Counted from the stretch's first letter, positions 11,878 to 24,395 are shown. The stretch: 64,000 nt of DNA from Gentiana macrophylla (GCA_026214975.1 CM047806.1:55321947-55385946), one strand, 5' to 3'. The notes: a model not told the origin generated them from the sequence alone. Numbers and translations: made by a program.

Positions 11878-13825
11878 TGTAACGCCCCGCTCCCGGACAC
11901 CGAGTCCTTATCCGGAAAGAGCGCTCGGCACATATATTATCAAATAAATTCAATAATATATGTAAGCCTTATGTCATACATCAGAACCAAACGACGCGGA
12001 AGATAAAACGACTCGGGGAAAACCAAAAGATCGAACACACGGTAATCAATGCTGTGAAAAACTAAATCCAATAAAGAGAACTAATCATCCAACATCCAAA
12101 TCCCAAAAGATCTCAAAAGAAGCTAAACCAAAAAGAAGGACAACATTGTTCAAACGTGAAACATCTGTTTTAAGAAAGAAACAACTAAAAGAACTAAGTC
12201 TTCAAAAGCTTCATCTCAAACTTCATCATCGAAGAACTCGTCAACCGTAGCAACCTGTTCATCTTCTTTGGGGAAAGGGGAAGACAAACACAACGTAACG
12301 GGGTAAGTACAAAAGTACTTAGTAACGCGTAGAAGATCGTATAACTATGATCTCATAAAGAAATTAAAGCAACGCCGTCTTTTATTAATTCATTTCCGTT
12401 ATTAACCCTAGCTAACTATCATATTATGTTCATAGCATAACATGAGGTTCCAAAGGTATCTAACTTAGCTCAAGTTTGTTACATCATGAATAACAAAGGG
12501 CACTACGCCTAGTAATAGGATGTACTAGGATAAGCTGGGTGCAACCTACTTAGAGACACGCTCTAGTAGCCCGGGAATATCTCGAGTCCCGATAGTGTGA
12601 TAACCGGCGAGAATGCACCAGACGCTTTATCTAGCCAATCGATTGACCGGCGTGGAGTGCGATCTACTTTGTGCGGTCGGAGAACACATCGCGATATTGT
12701 ACTATGCCTTACCAAGCATTGCATGATGTTTAAGATTATTAATCTAGCACATACGTTTGATTAGATGTTTAACTAGCCACCTAAGTGTTTTCAAGTAAGC
12801 TCCCTCACATCTCCTACTCTCGTACTTAGACCACTAGACACGGACAAGCCCTAGCAATTACACAGACATCGATAAACTCTATCTTATCGAAGCACAAGGC
12901 AAATCCAAAGCTTTCGACGGTCCCACACTTCATCTTTTTAGGGAATCCATGTGGTGCCGGAACTAAACGCATCAAAAGCTAATTCAGGGCTTTGTCACGT
13001 AGGTTATGCAAGAAATACGTTATTATGGAGCTTTAAACACATAACAAAAAGGAAAACGATCAAAGCGATCCCGTCCGGACGGATAAACTTTACGTCCGAT
13101 CATCGAGAAATAGATGTACGGATACACAACTCATCCCGTGACAGATGGACCAACACTCGGTCGACCGAATGGATAGGCTCGGTCGGTCGGCCGAGCCTCC
13201 TCTGCACATTACGCGTTTTCCTTTCTCGCACCACGAGAGGGCGGTTTTTACTGCGCTCTGCGTTTTCTTCTCAAATTCAACCCAAACTCAACTTAAGCGA
13301 ATTAAAACCATGAAAAACAATCATACAAATTTTCTACCACTTTACGAAACCTTAATCATACGATAAGAAAACCACGTTACCTTAAATTGCGTGGTACAAC
13401 GATCCAAAGCTTCAACCCGTCAAAGTTTAACCTTTAAATCCAAGCGTTAATGGATTTAAGGATTGTTGATATCAAAACGATCCTCGTCTCGCGGTGAACC
13501 TTTCTCTCTTGATGAGTCTGATGAATAGAGCAACGGATTAGCCTCGAAAATCGAAAGCTTCTTCTCCTTTTTTTTCAAACTTGCGCCCCCTCTCTCCTGC
13601 GCCTCTCTTTTTTTTTGTCAAAAACAACTAGGTTAAAATTAGGATTAGTTTTCCTTTTATAATCCCAATTACCTAATTATTTAATTATTTTCCTTAAAAA
13701 GAAAATCCTTGTTTATCCCTTTTTCTTTTCCTTTTTTTTTTTGAAAATCCTTTAAAAAAATAACATAATATTCTGATTTTTGCTAAAAGACCGAATTGCC
13801 ATTTTTCAAAAATCGGGATATTACA
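11878..13825 (-). repeat. Element D, 3' LTR
   Basis: It is 1948 bp and ends at the polypurine tract. On the minus strand a TATAAAAG box lies at 13661-13654. About 470 bp downstream of it lie the palindrome TCGGTCGACCGA (13157-13168) and a degenerate partner (13179-13194). It differs from the 5' LTR by substitutions and many one-base indels clustered at 12530-13210. Confidence 0.92.
13157..13194. promoter_or_regulatory. Paired TCGGTCGACCGA palindromes in element D 3' LTR
   Basis: A perfect 12-bp palindrome at 13157-13168 is followed 22 bp later (start to start) by an expanded variant, TCGGTCGGTCGGCCGA, at 13179-13194. The same pair is perfect in the 5' LTR. The function is unknown; a dyad-binding site or small-RNA target are possibilities. 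Confidence 0.6.
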
Positions 13826-13845
13826 TTCCTCCCCCCTTAAGAGGA
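13826..13845 (-). other. Polypurine tract of element D
   Basis: On the minus strand CTCTTAAGGGGGGAGGAA abuts the TG of the 3' LTR, as expected for plus-strand priming. Confidence 0.85.
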
Positions 13846-13860
13846 GTTTCGTCCTCGAAA

Positions 13861-15263
13861 CTAGATCGTACCTGGTAGATGAGGGAACTCTGGGAACTCG
13901 TCGAACATGTCCGCTTCCACTTCCCAAGTGGCTTCTGTCGGTGCATGATTGCTCCATTGCACTAATACTAACGGGATCACTCGTCTCTTTATCGTCTTCT
14001 CTTTCCTATCCAGAATCCTTATCGGCTTCTCCACGTTGGAGAGATTATCTTGCAACACTTCCGGATCAATCTCAGATTCCACATCCACTTTAGATAAACA
14101 CTTCCTAAGCATCGATACATGGAAAACATTGTGGACTCTAGACATCGACTCTGGAAACCGAAGTCTATAAGCCAACTTCCCAACTCTTTCGATGACATCA
14201 AAAGGTCCTACATACCTTGGACTTAGCTTTCCTTTCTGTCCGAACCTCTTGATACCCTTCATTGGAGACGCTCGAAGGTAAACTCTATCCCCGACCTCAA
14301 ACTCTAGCGGTCTTCTTCTAACATCGGCCCAACTCTTCTGACGATCTTGAGCAGCTTTTAGATTTTTCCTTATCAACTTGATTTTCTCCTTGGCTTCTTT
14401 GAACCATCTCCGCCCTGTGATGTGCTTCTCTCCCACTTCATCCCAGTAAAGTGGAGTTCTACACTTCCTACCGTACAAGGCCTCAAAAGGTGGCATTCCC
14501 AAACTTGCATGGTAACTATTGTTGTAAGCAAACTCAGCCAAGTTGAGGTAATCTATCCATGATCCTCCGGCATCCAAAACACAAGCTCTAAGCATATCCT
14601 CGAGAGTCTGAATTGTTCTCTCTGACTGCCCATCCGTCTGCGGATGAAACGCTGTACTCAAATCAGTCTTCGTCCCAAAAGCTTTCTGCAGACCCTTCCA
14701 GAAGCGACTGATAAATCTACTATCCCTGTCAGATACAATAGATAAAGGCACACCATGAAGCTTCACTATATTGTCGATATACATAGTAGCGAACTTCTTT
14801 ATAGGCATGTCCACTTTACACGGCAAGAAATGGGCTGATTTTGTGAGTCTATCCACAATCACCCAAATCATGTCATGACCGCCCTTAGTCTTAGGCAAAC
14901 CGGTGATGAAATCCATCGTAATATTCTTCCATTTCCATTCCGGTACCTCTCTAAGGGTTTCAACAAACCTCTGGTCTTCTATGTTCGCTTTCACTCTCGG
15001 CATGTATCACATCTTGCCACAAACTCTGCGATCCCTAACTTCATACCAGGCCACCAATACCTTTCCTTGAGATCTCTATACATCTTAATGGCTCCTGGAT
15101 GTACCGCAAAAGCAATCTTATGAGCTTCATCCATAACCTTCTCTCTTAGGCCATCCATATCGGGGACACACAAACGGTCTCCGTACCAAAGATGACCACT
15201 CTTGTCCAACTGATAACCCAATGTCGGCTTCTCTCGAGCTACTCGCTTCAAATTAATCAACAC
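13861..15263 (-). pseudogene. Element D integrase with chromodomain
   Basis: Two minus-strand frames make up the integrase. 15263-14991 carries the N-terminal HHCC zinc finger (HKIAFAVHPGAIKMYRDLKE, then CDTC). 15003-13861 carries the catalytic core with Asp in TMDFITGLP, Asp in VSDRDSRF and Glu in [17 protein letters not shown]-type module ([19 protein letters not shown]) follows, and the C terminus has a chromodomain ([20 protein letters not shown]). In this family the enzyme inserts element cDNA, and the chromodomain is thought to steer it toward heterochromatin. The two frames join by a shift at about 15000, just after the zinc finger, so no full-length enzyme is made as written. Everything else of the core is well conserved, which suggests fairly recent loss. 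Confidence 0.92.
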
Positions 15264-15685
15264 CGGTCTTTATCCCCGCTTAGCCCGAATCTCATCTCTA
15301 GCAGATCGACCTTGCCATCAATGGCGCCAAAGTCCGAGCTTCACCCCTTTCTTTCAATCACTTGAATCGCATCCTATCCAAGCGATCTCGACTTCTTGAA
15401 AGGTAGTGATAGCATTAACCGCTCTCCGGCTAAGTGCATCTGCTACAACATTCGCTTTACCCGGATGGTATTGAATGTCCAAGTCGTAATCTTTCACGAA
15501 CTCCAACCATCTTCTTTGTCTCATGTTCAGATTTTCTGGGTAAAGAAAAACTTAAGACTCTTATGATCCGTGAAGATCCTTGCCTTGACACCATCTGAGA
15601 TAGTGTCTCCAAAGCTTGAGCAAATACCCTGCCGCTAACTCCAAGTCGTGTGTAGGGTAATTCTTCTCATGCGCGCTTTAATCGC
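15264..15685 (-). pseudogene. Element D RNase H and connection region, degraded
   Basis: Between the RT frame and the integrase the minus strand still shows RNase H-type pieces in different frames, including the end of the domain with a [17 protein letters not shown] segment near 15440. Several indels and stops break it, and the RT frame already drifts out of register at its last 20 residues. RNase H normally removes the RNA template during reverse transcription. No complete catalytic set can be assembled from one frame. Confidence 0.7.
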
Positions 15686-17253
15686 CTAGATGAATAAGCA
15701 ATTACCTTCCCTGATTGCATCAAAACACAACCCAAACCTTGACCCGATGCGCGTCAGATATACATCATAGTTATCAAAAACTTCCGGTAATGCTAACACG
15801 GGTGCTGTGGTCAACTTTTCTTTCAAAGTCTGAAAAGCTTCCTCACATTCACTGGTCCACTCATACTTAACGTTCTTTTGAGTAAGACTCGTGAGAGGTG
15901 TAGCTATCTTAGAGAAATCCTTTACAAACTTCCGGTAGTACCCAGCTAAACCCAAGAAACTTCTTATCTCTGTTACTGATGTCGGTCTAGGCCACTTAGA
16001 AACGGCTTCTATCTTCGCTGGATCCACCTTAATACCTTCTCTAGAAATTATATGCCCAAGAAAACTCACTTGTTCCAACCAAAACTCACACTTAGAGAAC
16101 TTGGCATACAATTTGTTCTCCTTTAAGGTCTGTAGAACTATCCTTAGGTGTTCTTCATGCTCTTCCTCATCCTTAGAGTACACCAAGATATCGTCTATGA
16201 AAACTATCACAAACTTATCGAGATAAGGCATGAAAACTCTTTGCATCAAGTCCATGAACTTCGATGGAGCATTAGTGAGTCCAAATGGCATGACCAAAAA
16301 CTCATAATGTCCATATCTTGTACTGAAGGCTGTCATAGGTATATCTGACACCTTGATCTTCAACTGATGATAACCGGACCTAAGATCAATCTTAGAGAAC
16401 ACCTTCTTACCTTGCAACTGACTGAATAGATCATCAATCCTTGGTAAAGGATACTTATTCTTGATTGTCAGTTTATTCAACTCTCTGTAGTCGATGCACA
16501 AACGCATACTCCTATCTTTCTTCTTCACAAACAAGACCGGTGCTCCCCATGGTGATGTACTTGGCTGGATGATGTTTTTCTCTAGCATCTCCTTAAGCTG
16601 AGTTTTCAACTCTTTCAACTCCGCTGGTGCCATCCTATAAGGTGCTTTAGCCACTGGTGATGCTCCGGCAATCAATTCGATCTCGAACTCTATGGCCCTA
16701 TCAGGCATATGTCCTGGCAAATCTTCCGGGAAAACTTCAGGAAAGTCCTTAACTACACGAGTCTCTCCTAACTCGGTCCTATGCTTTTCCTTATCTAATG
16801 CATAAACAACGAAACCCTGGCAACTCCTCTTCAAAGCTTTTAAGGCTTTAACTGCTGAGATAATCGGATAACGACCCTTGCTAGGCTTGCATACGTTACC
16901 CAGAAATGTCTTAGCTGATTTTCCTGGGGCCTTAAAGATCACCCTCTTACCTCTACAATCCAAGTAGACGTAATTCTTGGACAACCAGTCCATACCCAGG
17001 ATAACATCGAAATCCGAGAAATCCAACACCGTCAAAGCATGTTGGCACTTGTAAGTCCCAACTCTAAAATCAACTTGGGGTGTGACTTGAGCACATCTAG
17101 CGATTCTGCCCAAAGGTGTGGTTATACTCAAAGGTCTCTCCAATTCCTTAAGAGGTAGGTTCAACTTCTTAGCTATCTTAGAGGAAACAAAGTCCTCGAC
17201 GCTCCAGTATCAAACAGAGCTGAAACTGCTAGATTATCTATGATTATGGTACC
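15686..17253 (-). pseudogene. Element D protease and reverse transcriptase
   Basis: The retropepsin motif LFDTGAS is encoded near 17215. A shift at about 17205 moves into the long frame 17164-15686 (492 codons). That frame holds the protease tail ([17 protein letters not shown]) and a full RT: the fingers ([20 protein letters not shown]), [32 protein letters not shown], the active site FIDDIL, and the thumb/connection ([19 protein letters not shown]). The sequence is typical of Tekay/Del chromoviruses. The RT palm and its two catalytic Asp are intact, but the protease is separated by the frameshift and by the 90-bp insertion at 17254-17343. Confidence 0.93.
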
Positions 17254-17343
17254 TAACAAGTGAATCAATTTACGTATAAATATGTAATATCATATGCGCG
17301 CTATATCATATTAAATATTTATAATAAACACAAACACTGAAAA
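17254..17343. mobile_element. 90-bp AT-rich insertion in element D protease; could also be read as an intron
   Basis: The insert is flanked by GTACC (17249-17253 and 17344-17348), a 5-bp duplication that reads GGTAC on the minus strand. Removing insert plus one duplicate restores the frame from Val-Val-Thr into Gly-Thr-Ile and on to the DTGAS motif. On the minus strand the same 95 bp begin GTACTTTTC and end TTGTTAG, so they fit GT-AG splice rules exactly. Its centre is nearly palindromic (AATATCATATGCGCGCTATA onward). No TIR or known MITE ends are seen. Confidence 0.65.
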
Positions 17344-17408
17344 GTACCTGTCACCACAAGGTCATCTAACTCTTCCGGTTCTGCATCTGCTGCGAAGACA
17401 CGAATCGT

Positions 17409-18476
17409 TCACGCTACTGTGGTACGATTACCCTGTTGGTTACCTCGTCCTCCTACCTGATTACCTTGAGAGAGCTTCTTAGGAAACGCTCTCGAGTAAT
17501 GTCCCACTTCCCCAAAGTGGAAACAACTCACGCTTACCCGCCATGCACTCTCTCGTGTGTGTCTTGTTACACTTAGCACAAACATTGGCGTTCCACTTCT
17601 TTGAACTCTTCGTGAGCGGATTTCCGACCTCTTAACATTCTGCTGCGGTGCTCCTCTATTACTTCCTTGAAAATTTGAGAAAGACCTCTTGTCTCCAACT
17701 ACAGCCGTCTGTCTACTGGCAAATCTCTCCGCAATCAAAGCTCTATCCATGACGCTCGCCATGCTCGTAGGTCTATCTCCTAGCATGCCCTTCGCCACCT
17801 CATGTGACAATCCTTCCATGAATTTATCAATCTTTTTCTCTTCACTTTTCATGATCTCAGGGTAGAATCTGCCCAACTCATGGAATTTCTGAGAGTACTG
17901 AGTCACTGTAGTGTATCTCCCTTGTTTCAAACTCAGAAACTCATTAGCCTTTGCATTTTGTGCTGTTCTAGGGAAGTATTCCTTGTAAAATAAATCTTTG
18001 AACACTGCCCAATCCGTGATCCTCGGATTAACCTGCTCATACACTTCCATCCAACTTTTGGCATTTCCTGCCAACAAGGATATGGCTAAATGAGCCCACT
18101 CAGATTCTGGAGCTTTCATATTTCTGCACGCTTTCTCGAACCCACAAATCCATAAGTCTGCTGCTGTTGGTTCGATATTGCCAAAGAATTCTGGCACCCT
18201 ATGTTTCTTCATCTTCTCATACCAATCTCTTGTGCATCATAAACCCTAAAGCGATGATGTTGTCTTATTTGCTTTGCCGACTGGTGGGGCATTCGACATC
18301 GATAGTTACGTTGGGGATGAGTGTAGCCAGGTGCTACGAACGAATCCGACCTAGGCGGTGGTGGAGGTAGAACCGTCGGTTGCGGTGTAAAACTCAGCGG
18401 TGTAGAAGGAAACGTCGATACCTGTGGATAACTGAAAAACTGACTAGCCGGTGGATGAGAAAGTCCCAACCCGGTC
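17409..18476 (-). pseudogene. Element D gag, C-terminal part
   Basis: The frame from the solo LTR runs through a Pro-rich stretch (TVLPPPPPRSDSFVAPGYTH) and stops at 18209. The next frame, 18212-17409, carries the retrotransposon gag core (KHRVPEFFGNIEPTAADLWI; LLAGNAKSWMEV; FKDLFYKEYFP). A one-base shift at about 18210 separates them. Downstream are two nucleic-acid-binding knuckles. The first, CAKCNKTHTREC, is in another frame. The second, in the main frame, is CFHFGEVGHYSRAF, with two of the four zinc ligands changed from Cys to Phe. Gag forms the virus-like particle and packages RNA; this copy would be defective in packaging. Confidence 0.88.
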
Positions 18477-18481
18477 CAACT

Positions 18482-20291
18482 TGTTAGTAATACCATCCGC
18501 AACGGAAGCGATTTTATGGATCTAGATCTATATAATACACGTAATAAAACAACTAGATATATTCTACAAGGGGGATGTAGATCATACCTCTTGAATCTCA
18601 AAATTCAAGTTGAAGAACCGCAAAGGATGAATGTGAAGATGTGAAGAGCACCACAGTCTTCCGATCGTGTGATCCAAGCAATTCCCGGTGGAAGGAATTC
18701 TCGACTCGAACCCTTCCGATATGCTACCGGAAAAATCTCCAAGATTTTCCTCTACTCACCCTTGGCCGAAAATATTTTCTTCTCTCTACTATAGGGAGAA
18801 GTCGAATTTTTATGTGTGCATTAAGGCTTGGGAGAACTCTCTTTATATAGGAGAGTAAAACTTAGCCTCCAAGGATTTTTATTTATCAAACAAAATAAAT
18901 CCTTTAATAAAAGATAATTCCATAATATTCTAGAACAAATCTAGAATAATATTTATCTTTATTATTTACCATAAATATTTATCCAATAAATATTTTATGC
19001 ACATGTCTTATTAATCACAAGATAACTAATTTCTTGTTCCAAAAAATAAGAAGAGGCGCCACTTTTAATTTATGACCTAGTCATAATTAATTTTTGGCTA
19101 TAACACATTTGGGCCAAGTTTATGAAAAATGTCTTTTTCACATATTTAATTATTTAGCCCAACTAATTTAATAGTCCACTAAACAATTAATTCACATATC
19201 GTTTTAATAAAGTCCAACAAGAACTAAATTAATATTATTAGGATTCGACGTCCGAGAATAGCTATGCTATATTAGGAGGCACGTCGGGGACCATGGACTA
19301 ATAATCAGCGGCTCCGATAAATCAAATAAATAATTATAGAATAATTATATTCGATAAATCAATCACAGGAATATGCCACCATAATCCCGTGACTGCACTC
19401 CTCCGATTATAAGATTATATTTATCTCCTCACGAGAATAATGATAAGCGTCCATTGATATAATCATTACATATGGATTAATCCTCCATAGACTGTTTGTT
19501 CTAAATCGGGAAGTTACCGTTAACCCTTTTTAGAACTTCTTATCCTTATTTACCATTAACCCCCTAGTGATCAATTAATTCATACAACTCACTGGTAGCT
19601 AATCAGTGTAATATGAACTCGTACGATCGATCAGTTTCTAGGATTAACCAATAAGTGGAATCGTCTATCTACTTCCATAAATGGAAGGAATGGATTCCGT
19701 ATCTGTGATAACACGGACTACTCACTCAATCCAATTACAATGCCAAGATGGGGTAATTCGGACCATTGGACTCGAGTGTAATCCTTAACCGTCAAGTCAA
19801 ACTTCATCTCGATTCAAGCGGTTGATCGTGATCACCTCAGATTAAGATATATCCATAAATATGATCATCCATTGATTCGATAAGACTTCTCGATTACGGA
19901 ATTATATCGTGAACTCTAATCAAATCGGTCCATTTTTATATGATATATCTATCATATATAAATGCCCCATTAGGTTCTCTTAACCGAAAGTCGGATAAGA
20001 CAATCACACCTATTGTGTTCTCAGGCGCATTAATAGCACGTTAAAGGAGAGACCCGATACTCTCGATTAACTTCACTACGGGCTAATTGTATTTTAAGTA
20101 CATCTTCACTAACTCAATCCTCCTGTGTATATACCATACACTGAGTTAAGTGATTACATAAACGATATACTTTAGGGTTTTCTGTAGTGTAAATACTATT
20201 GTCACATCGGTGAATAAATATGAATAATAACGTCATTTCATTTATTAAATAAAACAATTACAAAATTGTCTTTCGGGCATCACACCTAACA
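18482..20291 (-). mobile_element. Solo LTR of a family-B-like copia element, inserted in element D gag
   Basis: A single 1810-bp LTR, reading TGTTAGGTGTGATGCCCGAA from its start on the minus strand, is flanked by CAACT at 18477-18481 and 20292-20296. It aligns with the LTRs at 5037/35057 and 38042, including the block with GCCTGAGAACAC and the ATTTATATATGA stretch. A TATATAAA promoter box lies at 18849-18842 (minus). There is no interior and no second LTR, so it is the product of LTR-LTR recombination after insertion. Removing 1815 bp restores the gag frame without a shift. Confidence 0.93.
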
Positions 20292-20584
20292 CAACTCGTG
20301 GTCCTTGGAGCTGAAGTTGTAACCGGTACGCGGGTGTTAAACCGTGAAGGACCCCCTTGTTCCATTCTACCTCTGGTGACAATGTCTGGTCCCTGATTCA
20401 CCCCACGCATGATGTTGTTCATAGACGGGGTGTTCACTTGAGACACTGTAGGGCCCTGAGTAGCGGGTCCACTTCTTCTCCTTCTCGGAATCACAACCTT
20501 GGTAAATCCTGCCTCAGCGTTACCCGTCTGGGTGTTAGCTGCCTCGGTGTTACTCGTATTAGCTCCACCTCTAGTAAGCACCAT
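20292..20584 (-). pseudogene. Element D gag, N-terminal part
   Basis: It starts at the ATG at 20584 with MVLTRGGANTSNTEAANTQT, a low-complexity basic and Ser/Thr/Asn-rich N terminus usual for Tekay/Del gag. It runs without a stop into the solo LTR at 20292. The frame continues beyond 18476 when the LTR and one CAACT are ignored. Nothing catalytic is expected in this segment. Confidence 0.85.
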
Positions 20585-20673
20585 TCTGTACTCAAGAAAA
20601 TAGAGGGGTTACTAAAGTTCTAAAACTTATCTTAAAGAAGAAATCAAGTCCTACACAGCAAGGAAAACCTTTC

Positions 20674-20685
20674 GCTCTGATACCA
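20674..20685 (-). other. Primer-binding site of element D (tRNA-iMet type)
   Basis: On the minus strand TGGTATCAGAGC lies two bases after the end of the 5' LTR; it matches the 3' end of plant initiator tRNA-Met. Confidence 0.9.
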
Positions 20686-20687
20686 AC

Positions 20688-22639
20688 TGTAACGCCCCGC
20701 TCCCGGACACCGAGTCCTTATCCGGAAAGAGCGCTCGGCACATATATTATCAAATAAATTCAATAATATATGTAAGCCTTACGTCATACATCAGAACCAA
20801 ACGACGCGGAAGATAAAACGACTCGGGGAAAACCAAAAGATCGAACACACGGTAATCAATGCAGTGAAAAACTAAATCCAATAAAGAGAACTAATCATCC
20901 AACATCCAAATCCCAAAAGATCTCAAAAGAAGCTAAACCAAAAAGAAGGACAACATTGTTCAAACGTGAAACATCTGTTTTAAGAAAGAAACAACTAAAA
21001 GAACTAAGTCTTCAAAAGCTTCATCTCAAACTTCATCATCGAAGAACTCGTCAACCGTAGCAACCTGTTCATCTTCTTTGGGGAAAGGGGAAGACAAACA
21101 CAATGTAACGGGGTAAGTACAAAAGTACTTAGTAACGCGTAGAAGATCGTATAACTATGATCTCATAAAGAAATAAAAGCAACGCCGTCTTTTATTAATT
21201 CATTTCCGTTATTAACCCTAGCTAACTATCATATTATGTTCATAGCATAACATGAGGTTCCAAAGGTATCTAACTTAGCTCAAGTTTGTTACATCATGAA
21301 TAACAAGGGCACTACGCCTAGTAATAGGATGTACTAGGACAACTGGGTGCAACCTACTTAGAGACACGCTCTAGTAGCCCCGGGAATATCTGAGTCCCGA
21401 TAGTGTGATAACCGGCAGAATGCACCAGACGCTTTATCTAGCCAATCGATTGACCGGCGTGGAGTGCAGATCTACTTTGTATGCGGTCGAGAGAACACAT
21501 CGCGATATTGTACTATGCCTTACCAAGCATTGCATGATGTTTAAGATTATTAATCTAGCACATACGTTTGATTAGATGTTTAACTCGCCACCTAAGTGTT
21601 TTCAGGTAAGCTCCTCACATCTCCTACTCGTACTTAGACCACTAGACACGGACAAGCCCTAGCAATTACACGGACATCGATAAACTCTAGCTTATCGAAG
21701 CACAAGGCAAATCCAAAGCTTTCGACGGTCCCACACTTCATCTTTTAGGGAATCCATGTGGTGCGGAACTAAACGCATCAAAAGCTAATTCAGGGCTTTG
21801 TCACGTAGGGTTATGCAGTAAATACGCTATTATGGAGCTTTAAACACATAACAAAAAGGAAAGCGAAGATCGAAAGCAGATCCCCGTCCGGACGGATAAA
21901 CTTTACATCCGATCATCGAGAAATAGTCATGACGGATACACAACTCATCCGTACGGATGGACCAACACTCGGTCGACCGAATGGATAGGCTCGGTCGACC
22001 GAGCCTCCTCTTGCACCTGTTACGCGTTTTCCTTTCGCACCACGAGAGGGCGCTTTTTTACTGCGCTCTGCGTTTCTTCTCAAATTCAACCCAAACTCAA
22101 CTTAAACGAATTAAAACCATGAAAAACAATCATACAAATTGCTCTACCACTTTACGAAACCTTAATCATACGATAAGAAAACCACGTTACCTTAAATTGC
22201 GTGGTACAACGATCCAAAGCTTCAACCCGTCAAAAGTTTAACCTTTAAATCCAAACATTAATGGATTTAAGGATTGTTGATATCAAAACGATCCTCGTCT
22301 CGCGGTGAACCTTTCTCTCTTGATGAGTCTGATGAATAGAGCAACGGATTAGCCTCGAAAATCGAAAGCTTCTTCTCCTTTTTTTTTCAAACTTGCGTCC
22401 CTCTTTTCCTGCGCCTCTCTCTTTTTTTGTCAAAAACAACTAGGTTAAAATTAGGATTAGTTTTCCTTTTATAATCCCAATTACCTAATTATTTAATTAT
22501 TTTCCTTAAAAAGAAAATCCTTGTTTATCCCTTTTTCTTTTCTTTTTTTTTTTTTGAAAATCCTTTAAAAAAAATAACATAATATTCTGATTTTTGCTAA
22601 AAGATCGAATTGCCCTTTTTCAAAAATCGGGATATTACA
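20688..22639 (-). repeat. Element D, 5' LTR
   Basis: It is 1952 bp, with a TATAAAAG box at 22473-22466 on the minus strand. The two perfect palindromes TCGGTCGACCGA at 21969-21980 and 21991-22002 lie about 470-500 bp downstream of the box, within the transcribed part. Confidence 0.93.
21969..22002. promoter_or_regulatory. Paired TCGGTCGACCGA palindromes in element D 5' LTR
   Basis: Two perfect 12-bp palindromes start exactly 22 bp apart, with the 10-bp spacer ATGGATAGGC. The same palindrome and spacing recur in the unrelated element E. Confidence 0.65.
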
Positions 22640-22644
22640 ATAAT

Positions 22645-24313
22645 TTTCTTTATTTTATTTCATTTTGGTTTTTAGCATAATAAGTGGAAAAAAAGAGAGA
22701 GATTTGCGTCTTTGGTGGAGGTTTTTTTCAGTTTTGCAGGTGAAGAGCTGAATTCTGTTTAGAAACATAAGGCGTTTTAGTGAATTTCATGTGTGGAGGT
22801 ACAAGACTGGGGGGAGGAAAATGGGTAAGGAGCTGTGGTGAAGGCATAGAAACCGCGGGTAAATGAATTACAATGTGATCACATCGCTTTTAAGGTATGT
22901 TTTTCAGCATTTTTTTTGTCCAAAAACAGAAAGTAAACGAATAATGATGTGATCACATTGATTTTAAGATGTGTTTTTTCAACATTGTTTTTCCAAAAAA
23001 CATAAAGTAAACGAATAATGATGTGATCACATCGATTTTAAGATGTGTTTTTTTCAACATTGTTTGTCCAAAAAACAGAAAATAAACAAATAATGATGTG
23101 ATCACATCATTTAAGGAAGATTAATTTCTTTTATTTCAAAAAAAAAAAAAAAAAAACTTTTTTTCTGTTTTTTTTTCCCTCATCAGTTCACTCACTCACC
23201 AACCGTCCTTCCTCTTTCTGAAGAAAAAAAAAACCAATTTTTTATTTTAAATAAATGCCTCTCCCACCCACAAATTTAACTTCCCACCCGACTTCTACCC
23301 CCACCCACCTTCCACATTTTAACCATTTCTCTCATTCATCCACAAACGTCTTCGGTGAGTCCGAAATCATTCCTACGCTCTTTCCCTCCCGCACCACCCT
23401 GGATTCCATGGATTATAGATGAAGTCCAAGGCTTATTTTTCACCGCCCCACGATCCGAATTGTAAGGTATTATCATTCCTTTTCTTTTATTTTTTTTCTT
23501 TTCATATTTAGAGTAGTACTTTTGCATATCATGCATACCATTTTAGTTGCATATCATTCCATATTTTGCATTCTTCCTTCCACTTTTAACATACATTGGG
23601 GACAATGTATGATTTAAGTGTGGGGGAGCTTTTCATGCATTTGCATATTAAAATTGGACATTTTAGGACCTCATAAGCACCGAGTATGCCTTTGATGACA
23701 CTTTACCAACTTTTTCATTTTAATCTTGTGTGAAGTAATAATAATCAATTGGTAATTGATCAATGCAATCACACACTTTTGTTGATACACACTCACCTTA
23801 TATCACTTGTTTGTGAATTTTGGAGGTAAAATAATTGAGCCCTAACGAAAAACCACTTAAACGTGAGGATTTCACCTAGCCCAAGAGCGCACTCGCTCAT
23901 TACTTTCCTTTGAGTGGCATCCACACTTCCAATGTCATTCTAGAATTTGCATTGACGTACATTTCGAGACCACATTTTTTTTTTCAGGTTCATTGCACTT
24001 AAATGATTGAGGCACCTAGGATTTAACCCCTTCTAGACCCACTTTTTTGGCCTTCCCATATTAATACCCCTTAGTGAGCCCCGCCTAGCCTGGACCCTTT
24101 CTTTGATTGAACTCCAGAAATGAAACCAACAGCCTTTTTTTCTTACGATATCCCCTCTTTTGTTGACCCTATTGTCATGAGATTGTATGAATAGTTGCAT
24201 GAAATCTTGGAGAAGTACCTAGAAGTGAATATCTAGAGAATTATGACTCGAGGTTATGTATAAAGTGTATTGCAAGATCTAGAAGAAAAAAAGAAAGAAA
24301 GGTGAATTGTTGA

Positions 24314-24395
<82 letters not shown>

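Larger units (their letters stand above)
11878..22639 (-). mobile_element. Element D: Tekay/Del-type chromovirus (Ty3/gypsy), nested in element C
   Basis: Two LTRs (11878-13825 and 20688-22639) begin TGTAATATCCC and end GGGCGTTACA on the minus strand. The element is flanked by ATAAT at 11873-11877 and 22640-22644. The order on the minus strand is 5' LTR, tRNA-Met primer site, gag, protease, RT, RNase H, integrase, chromodomain, polypurine tract and 3' LTR, the order known for chromoviruses. The 10.76-kb span includes a 1.8-kb solo LTR in gag and a 90-bp insertion in protease. Frameshifts in gag, protease, RNase H and integrase make this copy non-autonomous. Confidence 0.95.

Noticed and set aside
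20674..20685. tRNA gene fragments at the primer sites
   Set aside because: Only the 12-18 bases complementary to the tRNA 3' end are present directly after LTRs; no cloverleaf or internal promoter boxes. They are primer-binding sites.
22874..23106. CRISPR-like regular array
   Set aside because: The spacers are themselves repeats, there is no cas gene, and the context is a plant retrotransposon. It is an ordinary tandem repeat.
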